From Phascolarctos cinereus (lineage: Eukaryota; Chordata; Mammalia; Diprotodontia; Phascolarctidae), in assembly GCF_002099425.1 (NCBI RefSeq), contig NW_018344105.1, positions 186,001 to 250,000 of the forward strand: a stretch of DNA of 64,000 bases. Reading direction: 5' to 3'. Each line of letters begins with the position of its first letter. The first letter of the stretch is position 1. A program made the translations under genes and the position numbers. Below the pieces are notes generated by a model that was not told the DNA's origin, did no database searches, and saw only the letters and a program-made list of their open reading frames with translations. Positions 1 through 10,680 of this stretch are shown piece by piece.

Positions 1-375
1 GGATCGGAGGGGGGGCCTGTGCTAGGCAGATGCAAACTTTTAATGAGCCCTATGTGCTCCCACCTAGGATGTGGTCTGATGGCTACTCTCCTGGACTTTC
101 CAGGCTCCAGATTCTAATTTAAGATGAGGCAGCACAGCTGCATACTTGCCCTTGGGAAGAGCTCCAGTAGATGGTTGCTAACCACAACCCTGATCAGCTA
201 GTTGGGAGGTCTGCAGATTCAGAGTGATAGCATTGCCAGCTTCCTCCAGATATGAGCCTGGGGTCTGAATCCATGATTCTACTCTGGGGTCATAGAAAAG
301 TGACCCACTGTAAATTCTCCTTCGATAGTTGGATGAATACTTGCTCTGACACTGTTTTTAGATCTTTATTAGAGT
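1..375. other. Unassigned sequence
   Basis: No coding frame, known repeat or RNA gene recognised here. A G run near position 8 is the only low-complexity feature. Confidence 0.5.
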
Positions 376-377
376 AG

Positions 378-640
378 TTGTGAGGAAAGGAAGGAAATAG
401 GCATTTATTAAGTGCCTGTCACTGTCTAAGCATTTTATAACCATTATCTCATTTGATCCTCACAATAACTCTGAGAGATATGTGCTATTATTATCCCCAT
501 TTTACAGTTGAGGAAACTGAGTTTCAGTCACTTGCCCAGGGTTAGTCCGAGCTAGTCTGAGGCCAGATGTGAAGTATTTCATCCTGACTCCAGGACTTGC
601 ACTTTATCCACTGAACCATGTAGCTGCCTCCTGGCAGAGA
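378..640 (-). repeat. MIR-type tRNA-derived SINE
   Basis: On the plus strand the order is the SINE tail (a 'gcatttattaagtgcctg' motif near 400), the core with 'ccccattttacag' and 'gaggaaactgag', then a degraded tRNA-like head ending near 'gtagctgcctcc'. The element therefore reads on the minus strand. It is old and divergent; it could be a marsupial relative of MIR rather than MIR itself. Confidence 0.85.
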
Positions 641-1026
641 GAACTGGGCTCTGCTGCTTCTGCCTGTGCTAAGATCTTTGTTGTTGTTTTCAGTCAGTTT
701 TCAAAGGAAGAAATCTAAACTATCAATAGCCATGTGAAAAAATGCTCCAAATCACTACTGGTTAGAAAAATAAAAAGTAAAACAACTTTGAGGCTCCAAC
801 TCTCATCTATTAGATTGACAAAAGTTACATAAAAAGAAAAGGAGGAGCTGGGAGAAAACAGGCACATTGATACATTGTTGGTAGAGCTGTAAATTGAAGC
901 CCTTTTGGAAAGCAATCTTAATATATACTGCCAAAGCTATGAAACTGGGCATATTCTTTGACCCAGCAATACCCTACTAGACCTGTGTCCCAAAGAGATC
1001 AAAATATGAGGAAAAGGACCCATGTA

Positions 1027-1043
1027 TGATAATAATAACAATA

Positions 1044-1073
<30 letters not shown>
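1027..1073. repeat. (ATA/ATG)n trinucleotide repeat
   Basis: Imperfect ataata/atgata array at the tail end of the inserted minus-strand MIR, directly after the first copy of the 8-bp duplication. It probably grew from the SINE tail. Confidence 0.85.
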
Positions 1074-1074
<1 letters not shown>

Positions 1075-1330
1075 CTAACATTTTATGGTATTTACTCTGT
1101 GCCAGATACCGTGCTAAGTGCTTTTACAGATATTATCTTATTTGATCCTCACAACAACCTTGGGAGGTAGGTACTATTATTATTGCCATTTTACAGATAA
1201 GTAAACTGAGACTAACAGAAGTTACGTGACTTACCCAAGGCCACATAGCTAGTAACTATTTGAGGTTGGATTTGAACTTAGTCTTCCTGACTCCAAGCCT
1301 AGTGCTCTATCCACTGTGTTATGCAGCTGC
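1074..1330 (-). mobile_element. MIR-type SINE inserted in L1, with target-site duplication
   Basis: Core motifs 'gccattttacagataa' and 'ccacatagctagtaac' are followed by a head ending 'gctgcc'. The L1 sequence is continuous on either side, and 'cccatgta' occurs at 1019-1026 and again at 1331-1338, the expected target-site duplication. The SINE is therefore younger than the L1. Confidence 0.85.
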
Positions 1331-1989
1331 CCCATGTACAAAAATATTTGTAATAGCTCTTTTTGTAATAGCAACAAATTGGAAACAAAGGGGGTACCTA
1401 TCAATTGGGGAATGGCTGAACCGATTAGTATATGTAAATGTAATAGAATGTCATTGTGCTATGAGAAACAAAGAAGGAGGCAGTTTAAGAGAAACCTGGG
1501 AAAACTTGCATGAACTGATGCAGGGTGAAGTGAGAAGAATCAGGAGAACTATTTATACAGTAACAACAACACTGTAAGGACAAATAGCTTTGAAAAACTC
1601 AAGAATTCCAATCAACACTATGGGTCCACCATGATTCCAGAGGTCCCAATAGTGAAACCTGCCACCCTCCTCCTAACAGAGGACATGAGCCCAGGCTGTA
1701 AAATGAGGGAGATATTTTTTTGACATGGCCAATGTGGTTATTTATTTTTTTTTATAATGCTTATTTATTACAAGGATTTTGTTTTTCTTTTTTCTTTTCC
1801 AGTAGGGTAGGGAGGTGGGATAGAGAAAACGTAGATTTTTGTCAAGTTTTTTTTAAAAATGTAAAAAAAAGAACAAATGTATCCCATTGACTTAAAGGTT
1901 TCCACGTTTTACATCTAATGATATATACATATACATACACAGACATTTAAAACATCATAGATACCAATTTCACAATTCACTAACCATTT

Positions 1990-2440
1990 AATTAAGAGCT
2001 TATTTAGTATTAGGCGCTGTGACTCACACTAGGAAGAAAAGGACAAAAATTAAACAGCTCCATGCTTTCAAGAAGCTCACATTCAATCCACACATACATA
2101 CAATCATTTTGAGGTAGAGATGGACTGGTGAATAGGGCAGGCTTCCTCATTAGGCCTAGTGTGGAAAGTAGACTTTGAGCTAAACCTTGAAGGAAGCTCA
2201 GAGTAAGATGAGGTGAAAGTGAAGGCAAAACGTCTGTCTCCTTGGCATCCGGCACAGGGAGGAGATGGAATGTAATATGTGGGGAAGAAGAATGGAAGCT
2301 AGAGTGTGTGATGGACAGGAGTGTGCAAACAGCCTGGAGAGGTGGAAATCTATAAATGCCAAACAGAGGCTTTCATATTTGATTCTAGAGGCAATAGGCA
2401 GCCATTCAAGCTTCTAGTTCAGGAGAGTGACATGGCCATG
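1990..2440 (-). repeat. L2 LINE, 3' end
   Basis: Read on the plus strand this is the reverse of an L2 3' end: an 'aggcgctgtgactcacacta' type motif near 2012, 'aagaagctcacattcaat' near 2071, then 'ttgaaggaagctcagag' and 'gaggcaataggcagccattc' further in. No frame is left open. Confidence 0.8.
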
Positions 2441-2534
2441 GCCGTTTCTTAGGAATATCAGTTTGCAGTTGTAATATAGTACAAACATTAGCCTGTCATG
2501 AATAGGCTAACAGTATTAGTTTAACACCCCATAA

Positions 2535-2880
2535 ACATCCCGATTTATGTTAAGGGCTCTACCATCATTCCAGGTATCCACTCTCTCAACCTTGGAGTTA
2601 TTCTCCACTCTTCATTCACACTCCTCCCCTCTCCTCCACCTCAAGCAATCAATCACAAGTCTCATTGATTCTCCTTCTTCCCCTCCCTCAGCATCTCTTG
2701 CTTTCATATACTTTTCTCTACTCAACCATATCTGTTGTAGTTCAGGCCCTTATATTTTGCTTTTACTGTTGTAATTGGTCCCTCTGTCTCCAGTATCTTC
2801 CCTTTCCAATCTCTATACAGCAGCCACATTGATATTCCTAAAGCACAGGTCTGATCATTTCACTTTCCTGCTCATGAAGC
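2535..2880 (+). repeat. L2 LINE fragment
   Basis: C/T-rich L2 text in forward orientation: 'accttggagttattctccac' near 2590, and 'gccacattgatattcctaaa' with 'gcacaggtctgatcatttca' near 2825-2865. It stops before the L2 3' terminus, where a CR1/L3 piece follows at once. Confidence 0.75.
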
Positions 2881-2884
2881 ATGA

Positions 2885-3085
2885 GTAGAAGTTGCAAAGG
2901 CACAAATTTAGGCTTGACGTCAGGAAAAGAAATTTCCTAATACCTGGGGCAGTCCCAGAGTGGACCGGACTGCCTTGAGACAGAAAGTTCCCTTCCCAGG
3001 ATGCACAACCCCTCTGCGACCCAATAGACAGTCTAGGTGAACTACATGCAATCCACATGGGGGTGGCTGGGTCTGTGCTCAGAAC
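2885..3085 (+). repeat. CR1/L3-type LINE 3' fragment
   Basis: Contains 'aaatttaggcttgacgtcag' and 'gaaatttcctaa', then a remnant of the 'gtggaacgggctgcc' block, in the order typical of mammalian L3/CR1 3' ends. Short and divergent. Confidence 0.65.
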
Positions 3086-3089
3086 GGGC

Positions 3090-3970
3090 ACGAGGATGCT
3101 TCCCCTTAAACAGGTGCAAACGATGTCAAGCTAATGAGACCTCAGTAAAACTGGGAAAATTGCACAGCTGGAAGGCGTGAGGGAGGGGAGGGCAGGACGT
3201 GGGCGTGGACATGGACGCAGGGGCTTCACGGGCCTTGCAGAAAGACAGAAGGAGCCCCACGTCTATCCTCTCTCTCTTTTCAGCTGGGCCTTAGGTGAGG
3301 AGCCCAGGGTAGGTAAGTCTTGTGCGGTTCCTCAGATCCCCTTGGGCAGAATGCTTTCTCTATGTGATTAGGTTCAAGCTGTAGAGTAGAAAGTTGTTGA
3401 AATAACTGAGGCATTTATAAGCCCTTTCTCCTGGCTAAAGGCCCAGAAGGCCACCCGAGAAACTCTGCAAAGGGACCTTGAGTGAGAGGCCCCGAGCACT
3501 GAGAGGGGGCATTTCTATAGAACCTGCAAGAAACGTTGAAGTGCTTTTTCATTCGCTTGCAGAAGCCACAAGTCTTATGTGTTTGAACCTGGCTGAGTGG
3601 TTGCCTGATTGTCTCCTGGCACGCAGCTTCCCCAAGGTCAAAGCTGCTGTCTCGGGGGTGCTTGTGGTCCCCATAAGGCAGGCAGGGAGGCTGGCAGGAG
3701 TGGAGTGGCTTGGATTGTAATTGGCACTTCTCTGACTGGTTTCTTAGATTCTGGAAAGAGGGAAATCAAATGATGGGTGTGTCCATCTGCACACAAAGCC
3801 CTGTTTTAATGATGCTGATGGAAATAATTGAAAGCAAATTGCTGTGCATTCAGTGGTCCTCCCCTCCCCCAGGACATTTTAATGAACGTGTTATTAGCTA
3901 CAAGGTATGCAAGCTAAAGAGGAGAACAGTTTCTGTCTAGGGTTTTACTGGCTGCCATAAGTGATTTTCT
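3090..3970. other. Unassigned sequence with a G-rich patch
   Basis: No recognised repeat. A G-rich stretch at about 3170-3310 is not a CpG island by eye. Open frames here have no family resemblance that I can recognise. Confidence 0.4.
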
Positions 3971-3974
3971 GATT

Positions 3975-4215
3975 ATAATAATAATAGCTCACATTTACAT
4001 CGGGCTTTGAGGTCTGAGAATCGCTTTACACTTACTGCATCTTTTGAGCCTCACCACAATTTTGTGAGGGAGGTTCTATTACCCTCATTTTATACACAAG
4101 TGAAGGAAACCTCAGAGGTGAGGTGACTTGCCCAGGGCCACACAGCAAAGCAAGTGTGGAAGGCAGCAGTGAGATCTGAACCGAAGTCTGGCACAGAGTA
4201 CAGTTTCCTGTCTTC
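3975..4215 (-). repeat. MIR-type SINE
   Basis: Contains 'ataataatagctcacattta', then 'ccctcattttatacac', 'gtgacttgcccagggcca' and 'cacagcaaagcaagtg'. The order places the tRNA-like head at the right end, so the element lies on the minus strand. Confidence 0.85.
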
Positions 4216-4219
4216 TAGT

Positions 4220-4750
4220 TCACTTCTGTCGCTCCTGCTGTGGTTTCTTAAAACCAATAGTGGCTTCCAGCGCCTCGGATGGGCATGAAGGGCTTGCTCA
4301 GAAGTAGCTGATGGAGGATGTGAATGAGTCCTGACGCTTATCATCTTATTTTGAAGCCTTTGGTGTTAGCCTAGGAGCTGATGCTTCTAGGAGGGAGGAG
4401 AGGTAGAGGAGCCTGCAATGTTTAACTGATACAGATTACCCTGGGAGAAGGACTGCCTAGACTTTCATTAGCTTTTGAAGGAATGAGGCTGGGAATGGGA
4501 GGCGAGAGGCTCCTGGAGTGCCATGAAAATAATGATGATTAAGGAGAAATTGGTGGATTGGGCTCTTCTTTCGCCGGCTTGCTTTTTAAAATTCAGCCTG
4601 ACCTGCTCAACTGTAGGAGCTCTCAGCTTTTTTGAAAATCCACAGAAATATTTTCTCTCTTGTGTTCTTTCTCTTTTTTCTCTCATTCTCTCTCCTGTTT
4701 TCTCTTTTCCCTACCCCCCTTCCCTCTTCCCTCCCTCTCTCAGAACTCAT
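4220..4750. other. Unassigned sequence with a pyrimidine-rich tract
   Basis: No repeat family recognised. A long C/T-rich tract at about 4655-4745 is low complexity rather than coding. Confidence 0.4.
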
Positions 4751-4754
4751 GTTC

Positions 4755-4935
4755 TTGTGGCTCAGATTTAGAGCTAGAAGAGACCTTGGAGATCATTTTA
4801 TAGAAGAGGCCAATGAGACCTGGAGAAGTTAAATAAGTCCACCAAGGTCAGTTGGGGAGGGATAAGCAGAGCCTGGAAGAATATGAACTCAGCTCCTCTG
4901 ACTCCAAGCCGGTACACAGCTTCCTTCAGCCTTCT
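4755..4935 (-). repeat. MIR-type SINE
   Basis: Starts with the 'agagaccttggagatcattt' block and passes 'ggagaagttaaataagtcca' and 'tctgactccaagccgg'. The order gives a minus-strand element; divergent. Confidence 0.75.
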
Positions 4936-5061
4936 GGGTTTATAATGAGAAGAAAGAGCATAGTTCTGGAGGGTGTTGCCTTTTAAAAAAAATCTCTTCT
5001 TTCCTTTGTTAAATAAATGATAGCACACTCCAACTTGATGGTTGACTGCTGTTGAGGTCAG

Positions 5062-5240
5062 AGGCCACACAGTGTAATGGAGAGAGTACTAGCTCTGGAT
5101 TTGGGCTCACATCATGTTTCTGCCTCTGACCAGCTGCTCCACTTTGGGAAAGTCACTTCTCTTTGGGCCTCAGTTTTCTCCTCTGTACTAGGTGGGCTCT
5201 AGTTCACGTCAACTCTAAAGTCATGATCCTATGAAGGTGC
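5062..5240 (+). repeat. MIR-type SINE
   Basis: Forward tRNA-like head ('gtgtaatggagagagtacta', 5073 on), then 'gggaaagtcacttctctttg' and 'gcctcagttttctcctctgt', ending at the 'atgatcctatga' block. Confidence 0.8.
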
Positions 5241-5244
5241 CATA

Positions 5245-5370
5245 AACGTAAACATTTATAGCATTATCCAAAGCTTGGAAACTGAGATGGGCGGACAGGG
5301 TTGAGGGGATCAGAAATTTCCCCAAGGCTACATATGGGCATTCACAGCCAGCTCTCAGGCAGTTGTGCTT
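5245..5370 (-). repeat. Degraded MIR-type SINE
   Basis: Only scattered core matches remain: 'aacatttatagcattatcca', 'ttggaaactgagatgggc' and 'ttccccaaggctacatatg'. Low-confidence call. Confidence 0.45.
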
Positions 5371-5599
5371 GACATTGCTTCTCCCGTATAATTCTTACAT
5401 CATAATAACATTTGCCTCAAAACTGAGAATTCTCTGGAGGGACTTCCTTCTACCTTAGGTGGTCAGATTTGTTACTTCAGTATATTTTCTGCATTTCTGA
5501 ATAAAATATGATTTGCCAGAGAGCCTATTATAATCAGATTTTTTTTTTTTTGTCGTGGGTCCTGTAGGGATTGTCTACCCAGAGAAATGCCCTGTTTGC

Positions 5600-6090
5600 A
5601 GCAAGGGAGGATTCGCATTTTTAAAAGAATGAACTTTTGATGTATCAAAGGAAGGTCTCTGGTGGAATGCCCCAGGGAATGTCTTTGGCTCTATGCTGTT
5701 TGACTTTTTCATCTGTGACTTGGAGGTAGACAAGGCGGCTTGCATATCAAATAATATAAAGCTGGGAGGGGTAGCTAATACATCTGACAACAGAGTCATA
5801 ATCCAAAAGAATCTCTACAGGCTAGATGAGGTAAAATTTAGTAAGGATAAATATTAACTCAAACTTGGATTCTCAAAATATCAACTTTACTAATACAAGG
5901 TGGGGAAGGCATGAACACATGAGAGTTTATGGGATAAAAATCTGGGACTTTTAATGGACTGCAAGTTCTACTTGACAGTCAAGAACTCTGATGGGATCTT
6001 GGGCTTCATTGAGAGGTGGAGTGTCCAGAACCCAGGATATATGTCTCTGTATCCTGCCTTGGACGGGTCATAACTGCAGTACCTAGTGTA
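5600..6090 (+). repeat. CR1/L3-type LINE, reverse-transcriptase end (left part)
   Basis: The text follows the 3' third of the CR1/L3 ORF2: 'ctctatgctgtttgactttt', 'catctgtgacttggaggtag', 'aaagctgggaggggtagcta' (5758 on), and 'ttgggcttcattgaga' near 6000. The frame is broken. The same CR1 text resumes at about 6970, so 5600-6090 and 6970-7375 are probably two halves of one copy. Confidence 0.8.
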
Positions 6091-6969
6091 ACCAGCTTGC
6101 TGTGGCCCCATTCTCTCAGGGCCAGACTGCTGCCCCTCTGGCTTCTGCCCTAGGCAGGAGTGTGGGAGTTAAGGGGGGGCATCTCTCTTCTCTACAACTG
6201 TCTGGAGTTCTCCTACTTGCCATGTTCTCCCCATTGTTAAAGGGGAAATGGCTTGTACCCCAGTTCATTTAACCAGATAACATCACTTGGCTTGTATAGG
6301 AGGATGTTTACTTCAAAGATATAGCAGGAGCAAATGTATACATTTCCCTTGCACCTCTGGGCACAGTCACCCTTATACCACCTTGGCCTTGAAAGGAATT
6401 GGTGGGAGGGTATGATGAGGCTTACAGTTTACTTCAGTTCCTACATAACATTATTGCCACTAAACTTCTGTTCAGATGTGGCACAGCTGCCAGATGAATC
6501 CTCTGGCTGGGTCCCTGCCTAAGATCGGTCCCTGCCCCCAGGGCATCAGTACTGCATTGGATGAGAAACCCAGCCTGAGCTCTGCCTCCCTGCTTCTGGT
6601 GACTTGTTCTGTCTACTTTTTGAAACCCTCCAGATCAGAGAGAACACTCCCCTCACCAGATGCCACGATTGAATGAGTCATTGAGATCCTGCTCATGAGC
6701 TGAGGACACAGTAGTTGAGGTTGATAGACCTTCTTGAATGCCTCCCAAGTCAAAGAGCATCTTATTCAGGATCTGGGTAGAACTGAACCAGATGCAGTCA
6801 CAGACTGTCTGCTCGTGCTCCAGTTGGTCTCCGAGGAATTTTCCGTATATATATCATCACGATTCTCCTAGGCGCTGCTCCCATGTGGAGGTAACAGGTC
6901 TGACTTGCACTTGTGTTTTGCCTTGCACACATGTGCATAATAATTGTTGGGTGAATTTAAAAGAAAACC
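6091..6969. other. Unassigned insert between two CR1/L3 halves
   Basis: About 880 bp separate CR1 segments that would be close neighbours in an intact element. I recognise no LINE, SINE or DNA-transposon signature in it and no clear target-site duplication. It may be a mobile element of unknown family or a diverged replacement. Confidence 0.45.
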
Positions 6970-7375
6970 AACCAAACTGGAGTACATTAAAACAGAGTGC
7001 TTGGGATGGTGAGAGGCCTGGAAACTCTGCTGTACAAGCTTCAGGTGAAGGACCTAGGGGATGCTTAACTCAAAGTGGAGAAGACTCAGGGCTTTGAGTA
7101 GATGAAGGTTGTCATGTGCGAGGGGTATCGTTGTACTGGTGCCGCTTGGCCCCAAGGAGCAAAATTGGGAGTCGTGGTTGAAAATTTCAGGGAGTGGATT
7201 TACATGTAGTAGAAGCCAAACCTCCCTAACAATTTGAAGCAACCCAAAGAGTAATGGAGGTCTTCAAGCAAAGGCTGATTGACATCTTGATGATGGAACA
7301 CCATATTGAAGTGTGGGTCAAGTTAAATGAGCTTTGAAGTCCCTTCCAGGTCTTGTGATTCTGACAAATGCAATA
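6970..7375 (+). repeat. CR1/L3-type LINE 3' end (right part)
   Basis: Contains 'gggatggtgagaggcctgg' (7000 on), 'cttggccccaaggagcaaaa', 'ggaggtcttcaagcaaaggc' (7257 on) and the terminal block 'gaagtcccttccaggtcttg' with 'tgattctga'. This is the canonical CR1/L3 3' order. Confidence 0.85.
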
Positions 7376-7850
7376 CTGAATTTTCCTACCTGTCATGGAA
7401 GAAAGGGAAAACCCACTGGATACCATTTTTGTTTGTGCAGTTGGCAAGGTCTGCCTTATGCTGAAATGGACCAGATAGTCACTTAGCTAATATGATTTGT
7501 GAGCATTGCCAAAAAGATCACTGAGCCCACCAATCATCTCCCCTAGCCTGTCCTGGTGCCCAAGACTTCCAACTTTAGTATTTACCTTTTTGTCCTTCCT
7601 TTTAAGGTATAAATCCTGTGAGGAAGGGCAACTAGAAAATTAGTATGCACAAGTGTTAAACTTTCCTTGGAGATGAGCTAGCTAGTTGCCTAGTAAGGCC
7701 CTAGAGATGGGTGACATAGGGGAGGCAGAGAATTAGGTCTCAGAGTTATCTGTGGGACATGGAGCTTTTTCTCACTGTTTGGACCAAAGTAGGAACTTAA
7801 TGTTTATTGAATTGCTTGGGAACAATAATACTTAGTTGGACGTGTACTCC
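7376..7850. other. Mostly unassigned, with a short L2-like end
   Basis: The only repeat-like text is 'aggaacttaatgtttattga' near 7791, resembling the last bases of an L2 3' end in plus orientation. The rest is not recognised. Confidence 0.4.
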
Positions 7851-7852
7851 TA

Positions 7853-8205
7853 GACTTGAGGATGCTGGGAGAGATATTACAGCTTTGTCAGGTGAGGAAG
7901 CTAAGGCCAGAGAAGGGAATTTTCCAGGGCACATATTCTGAATAATGTCAACAAGCATTTTGGTAAGCATCTCATGTGCTGAGCACTGTGTTAGACCAAG
8001 TTAGCCTGACGCCTGCCCTCAAGGAGCTTTTGCTCTATCATGGAGGACAATATGTATGTAGTAGGGCATATACAAAATATATACTAGGTAATGTGTGAGG
8101 GGATGGTACCAACACCTAGTTGGTGGCAAGACCAGGATTCAAATCCAGGTCTCTGGCCTCTCAGATCAGCATGTTTCTTCCTATGCCACACTGTCCCTGT
8201 ACAAG
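7853..8205 (-). repeat. MIR-type SINE split by an L2 fragment
   Basis: The left piece (to about 7930) has 'aggtgaggaagctaaggcca'. The right piece (about 8099-8205) has 'ttggtggcaagaccaggatt' and 'caaatccaggtctctgg', which normally follow within tens of bases. L2 text occupies the gap. Confidence 0.65.
7931..8098 (-). repeat. L2 LINE 3' end inside a MIR
   Basis: Reverse L2 3' end: 'aacaagcattttggtaagca', 'gctgagcactgtgttagacc' and 'cctgccctcaaggagctttt'. Its position between two MIR halves suggests insertion into the SINE. Confidence 0.65.
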
Positions 8206-9370
8206 GTTGTCCAGTGGGCTCCCTCATCCTGTTTGCCATGTTGCCCATAGAGCCCTCTGTGTAGGTATCAGATCCTCTAGCATCCTGTGAGCCCCAGGGG
8301 ACATGTGCAGTACCTCTTGTTGCTCTAGGCCATGTTCCTCCCATATTAGCCACTTAAAGAAAGTTGGTTCATTTTTATTGGTTTAGTCCCAACCAAATGG
8401 CTAAAGTTTGTGTTCTCCCAGATGAGGTCATTTCTGCCAAGTGACAGAAAGAATCGAGCTGAGATACTTTAAAATGAACTTTACTCAAGTCCTCAGAAAA
8501 GAAAAGGCAAAAAACTGAGTCTGTCTGGATATGGTTCTGTTTGTCATGATCTTCTGTGTACTTCTGGTGGTTTGTGTTATGGTCACGTAACTCATGAGGC
8601 ATACCCTCACTAGATCATAATCTTCATGACAGTAGAGGCCTTATGTCTTTCAAAAACTATGTTTTAAAATGTTTGCATGGAATCTAGAGCAGGCATTAAG
8701 AAAAAAAAATGGTAACTATACTTCAGATTCTAATGGCAAAAATATCCGTCATTAGGGGAGATATATGCATTTTTTATATAAGGGATGGTCCCTACCTTTG
8801 AGGACCTTATAGTCTAGTAATACTTACAGTACTTCTATAGATCTCTTGTCTTGCTGTGGGCAGTCCCTCCGTTGAGACAAAATTCAGCCCATCCACATCT
8901 TCTTATCTTATCTAACTCTTGTCCATGTTTTCCCATAAATCCTCTACGGAGGGTTAACCCAACATGCAGTCTGGTGATATATTACAGTCTAGTAATATAT
9001 GTTATGCAAGGTTCAGTTTAGAAATCAAGACTGATTGAGATGATCAAATACATGTCACGGAGAAGATGATGAGAAAGCATTGGCTATTGTGAGTCTATCT
9101 AAGAAGCCACTTTTGAAGTGGTAACTCAAGCAAAATATGCATAGACATGCATTAGAATTGACAGCCCAGCCAGTGATAGCTATAAAATGGTTTTGCTAGC
9201 ACCACCTAAATAAGGCAGGTGGTGTCCTTAGAGAAGACAAAATATCAGGGCAAATCACAAGTTGGCAAAACAGTCATGTTCCCTAATAACATTTGTAATC
9301 TGTTGTCAAGGATTTGTAGCAAGAAAAATTCTTTTTATTTCTGTTCATGTAAAATAGGCTGGCATATAGG
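8206..9370. other. Unassigned sequence
   Basis: Over 1 kb without a recognised repeat or gene. Nothing stands out apart from short A/T runs. Confidence 0.4.
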
Positions 9371-9374
9371 CAGT

Positions 9375-9590
9375 GTGGGTCAGTGGCAAGAGCCATAGCC
9401 TTAGAATTGGATGACCTCGGTTTTAAGTCCTAGCTCTGATATTTGGTGCTTAGGTGGTCCTGGACAAGTGACTTGACTTCCCAGAGGTCTCTTTCCTCAT
9501 CTCTAAAATGGAATAATTCTTTCAGGGTGGTTGTGAGTAAGCCAGTTTGTAAATCACAAAGTCTATATGAATCTCTTTTATCATGTATGC
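9375..9590 (+). repeat. MIR-type SINE
   Basis: Head 'gtgggtcagtggcaagagcc' and 'ttagaattggatgacctcgg', then 'ggacaagtgacttgacttcc' and 'tttcctcatctctaaaatgg', in forward orientation. Confidence 0.8.
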
Positions 9591-9711
9591 AGAAGAAACA
9601 AGAGATAACGTGAAGTGGTGCAATCTAATTCTGAAGTTCAATTTAGCACTGGGCTTTGCCCGTCAGTAAGTCACTGTTTGGCAGGGCCATGATAAGCTGT
9701 GCCTTAACCAG

Positions 9712-9874
9712 CCCTCTTGACAACGCTGCTACATACTCCAGCAAGGTTGATCCACACACTGGCCACCTCCAAACTATAGAGCTCATTCTGCACCCTGAGA
9801 TCATCACCTCCTTCATGCTTCACTACTGGTGTTCTGGAATCACGGACAGTCATTTCATCGATCAAATTTCTGAA
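9712..9874 (+). other. Candidate exon, protein not recognised
   Basis: A frame open across 9647-9997 contains a 163-base segment bounded by a possible acceptor (ccttaaccag, ending 9711) and a good donor (gaa|gtgagt, GT at 9875). It encodes 54 residues after one leading base, including 'NAATYSSKVDPHTGHL' and 'HPEIITSFMLHYW'. The composition looks protein-like and the window shows no repeat there, but the acceptor has a poor pyrimidine tract and I know no matching family. It may be a chance frame or part of an unrecognised element. Confidence 0.25.
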
Positions 9875-10029
9875 GTGAGTCCGAGTTGTTTTTCTTTGCA
9901 ATGTTGTTATTCTAGAAATAGTTCTCCTGGCTTTATCACTTTGTTCTGCATTAGTTTGTTCAAATCTTTCCAGGGTTCTCTGAAACCAACCTTTTGATCA
10001 TTGCTTACAGCAAAATAATATCCCATTAT

Positions 10030-10135
10030 ATTCATATACTGAGAATGGCAAGTAGTCCAGTGTCACTGGGCTATAGAGCTCCTGGCGAGGAAGGAAGGGG
10101 CCAGGATGTGAAGGGTTTTAGATGCCAAAGTGCTT
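10030..10135 (-). repeat. L2 LINE fragment
   Basis: Reverse L2 text: 'gaatggcaagtagtccagtg' and 'aggggccaggatgtgaaggg' with 'ttttagatgcc'. Immediately to the right, 'gcttagtaaatgtttattga' looks like a forward L2 terminus. Confidence 0.6.
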
Positions 10136-10189
10136 AGTAAATGTTTATTGACTGACTTGGTGCACTCAGAGGGGAACACTGTCCAGGGC

Positions 10190-10680
10190 TCAGGGGGGCA
10201 TAGCATAGCCCTACTATACTGTGCCTTGGTAAGACCACATCTTGAATACTGTGCATAGCTTGGGTTCAACCATTTTAGGAAGGATTAAGCTGAAGCGTAT
10301 CCAGAGGAGGGCAACTGAGGCAGGGAAGATTCTGGAGTTCTTGCCTTATGAATCTGTGTTCATGAGATCGAGAATTTTTAGCCTGGAGAAGACTGAGAGG
10401 ACTTGGTATTTGTCTTCAAGCATTTGAAAGGCTTTTGCATCAAAGAGGAGGAATGTACTTAAGAGGAAAATTGAAATGCAGTAGATTTAGGCTTCTTGTT
10501 GGGAAACACTGGGGAATAATGAGAGCTGTCCAAAATGGAACGCATTTCTTCAGGGGGTGAGGTCTGGGGCAGGGCCTGGCTGCCTCCTTGTTGGGGCGGA
10601 TGTTTTAGAGGGCTAGCTTGACCACATTCAAGTGGGCCTAGAGGGCTTCTCGGGTCCCTTTGAACTCAAAGATTTTGAGT
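10190..10680 (+). repeat. CR1/L3-type LINE 3' end
   Basis: Good match in order: 'gtgccttggtaagaccacat' (10220), 'ttttaggaaggattaagctg', 'gtatccagaggagggcaact', 'agcctggagaagactgagag' (10380), the 'tgttggggcggatg' block, and the end 'gtccctttgaactcaaagat'. This copy preserves most of the CR1/L3 3' region. Confidence 0.85.

Larger units (their letters stand above)
688..1868 (+). repeat. L1 LINE, 3' end (ORF2 C-terminus and 3' UTR), split by a SINE
   Basis: This 5'-truncated L1 begins near the motif 'tttcaaaggaagaaatctaa' and runs through the conserved 3' part ('ttgacccagcaataccctac' near 958, 'caattggggaatggctgaac' near 1402) into a G/T-rich 3' UTR and an A-rich end near 1868. A MIR-type SINE interrupts it at 1027-1330. 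The reading frame is broken. The 3' UTR type resembles that of the L1 ending near 59620. Confidence 0.9.

Noticed and set aside
1260-1577. 105-residue frame near the left end
   Set aside because: It runs from a MIR SINE into L1 ORF2 C-terminal sequence, so it is a chance fusion across repeats.
3170-3310. Possible CpG island or promoter
   Set aside because: The patch is G-rich but short, with few CpG pairs and no adjoining first exon.
6091-6969. Possible LTR-type element in the CR1 gap
   Set aside because: No convincing terminal structure, duplication or internal retroviral signature; left as unassigned. No retroviral or LTR element was recognised elsewhere in the window.
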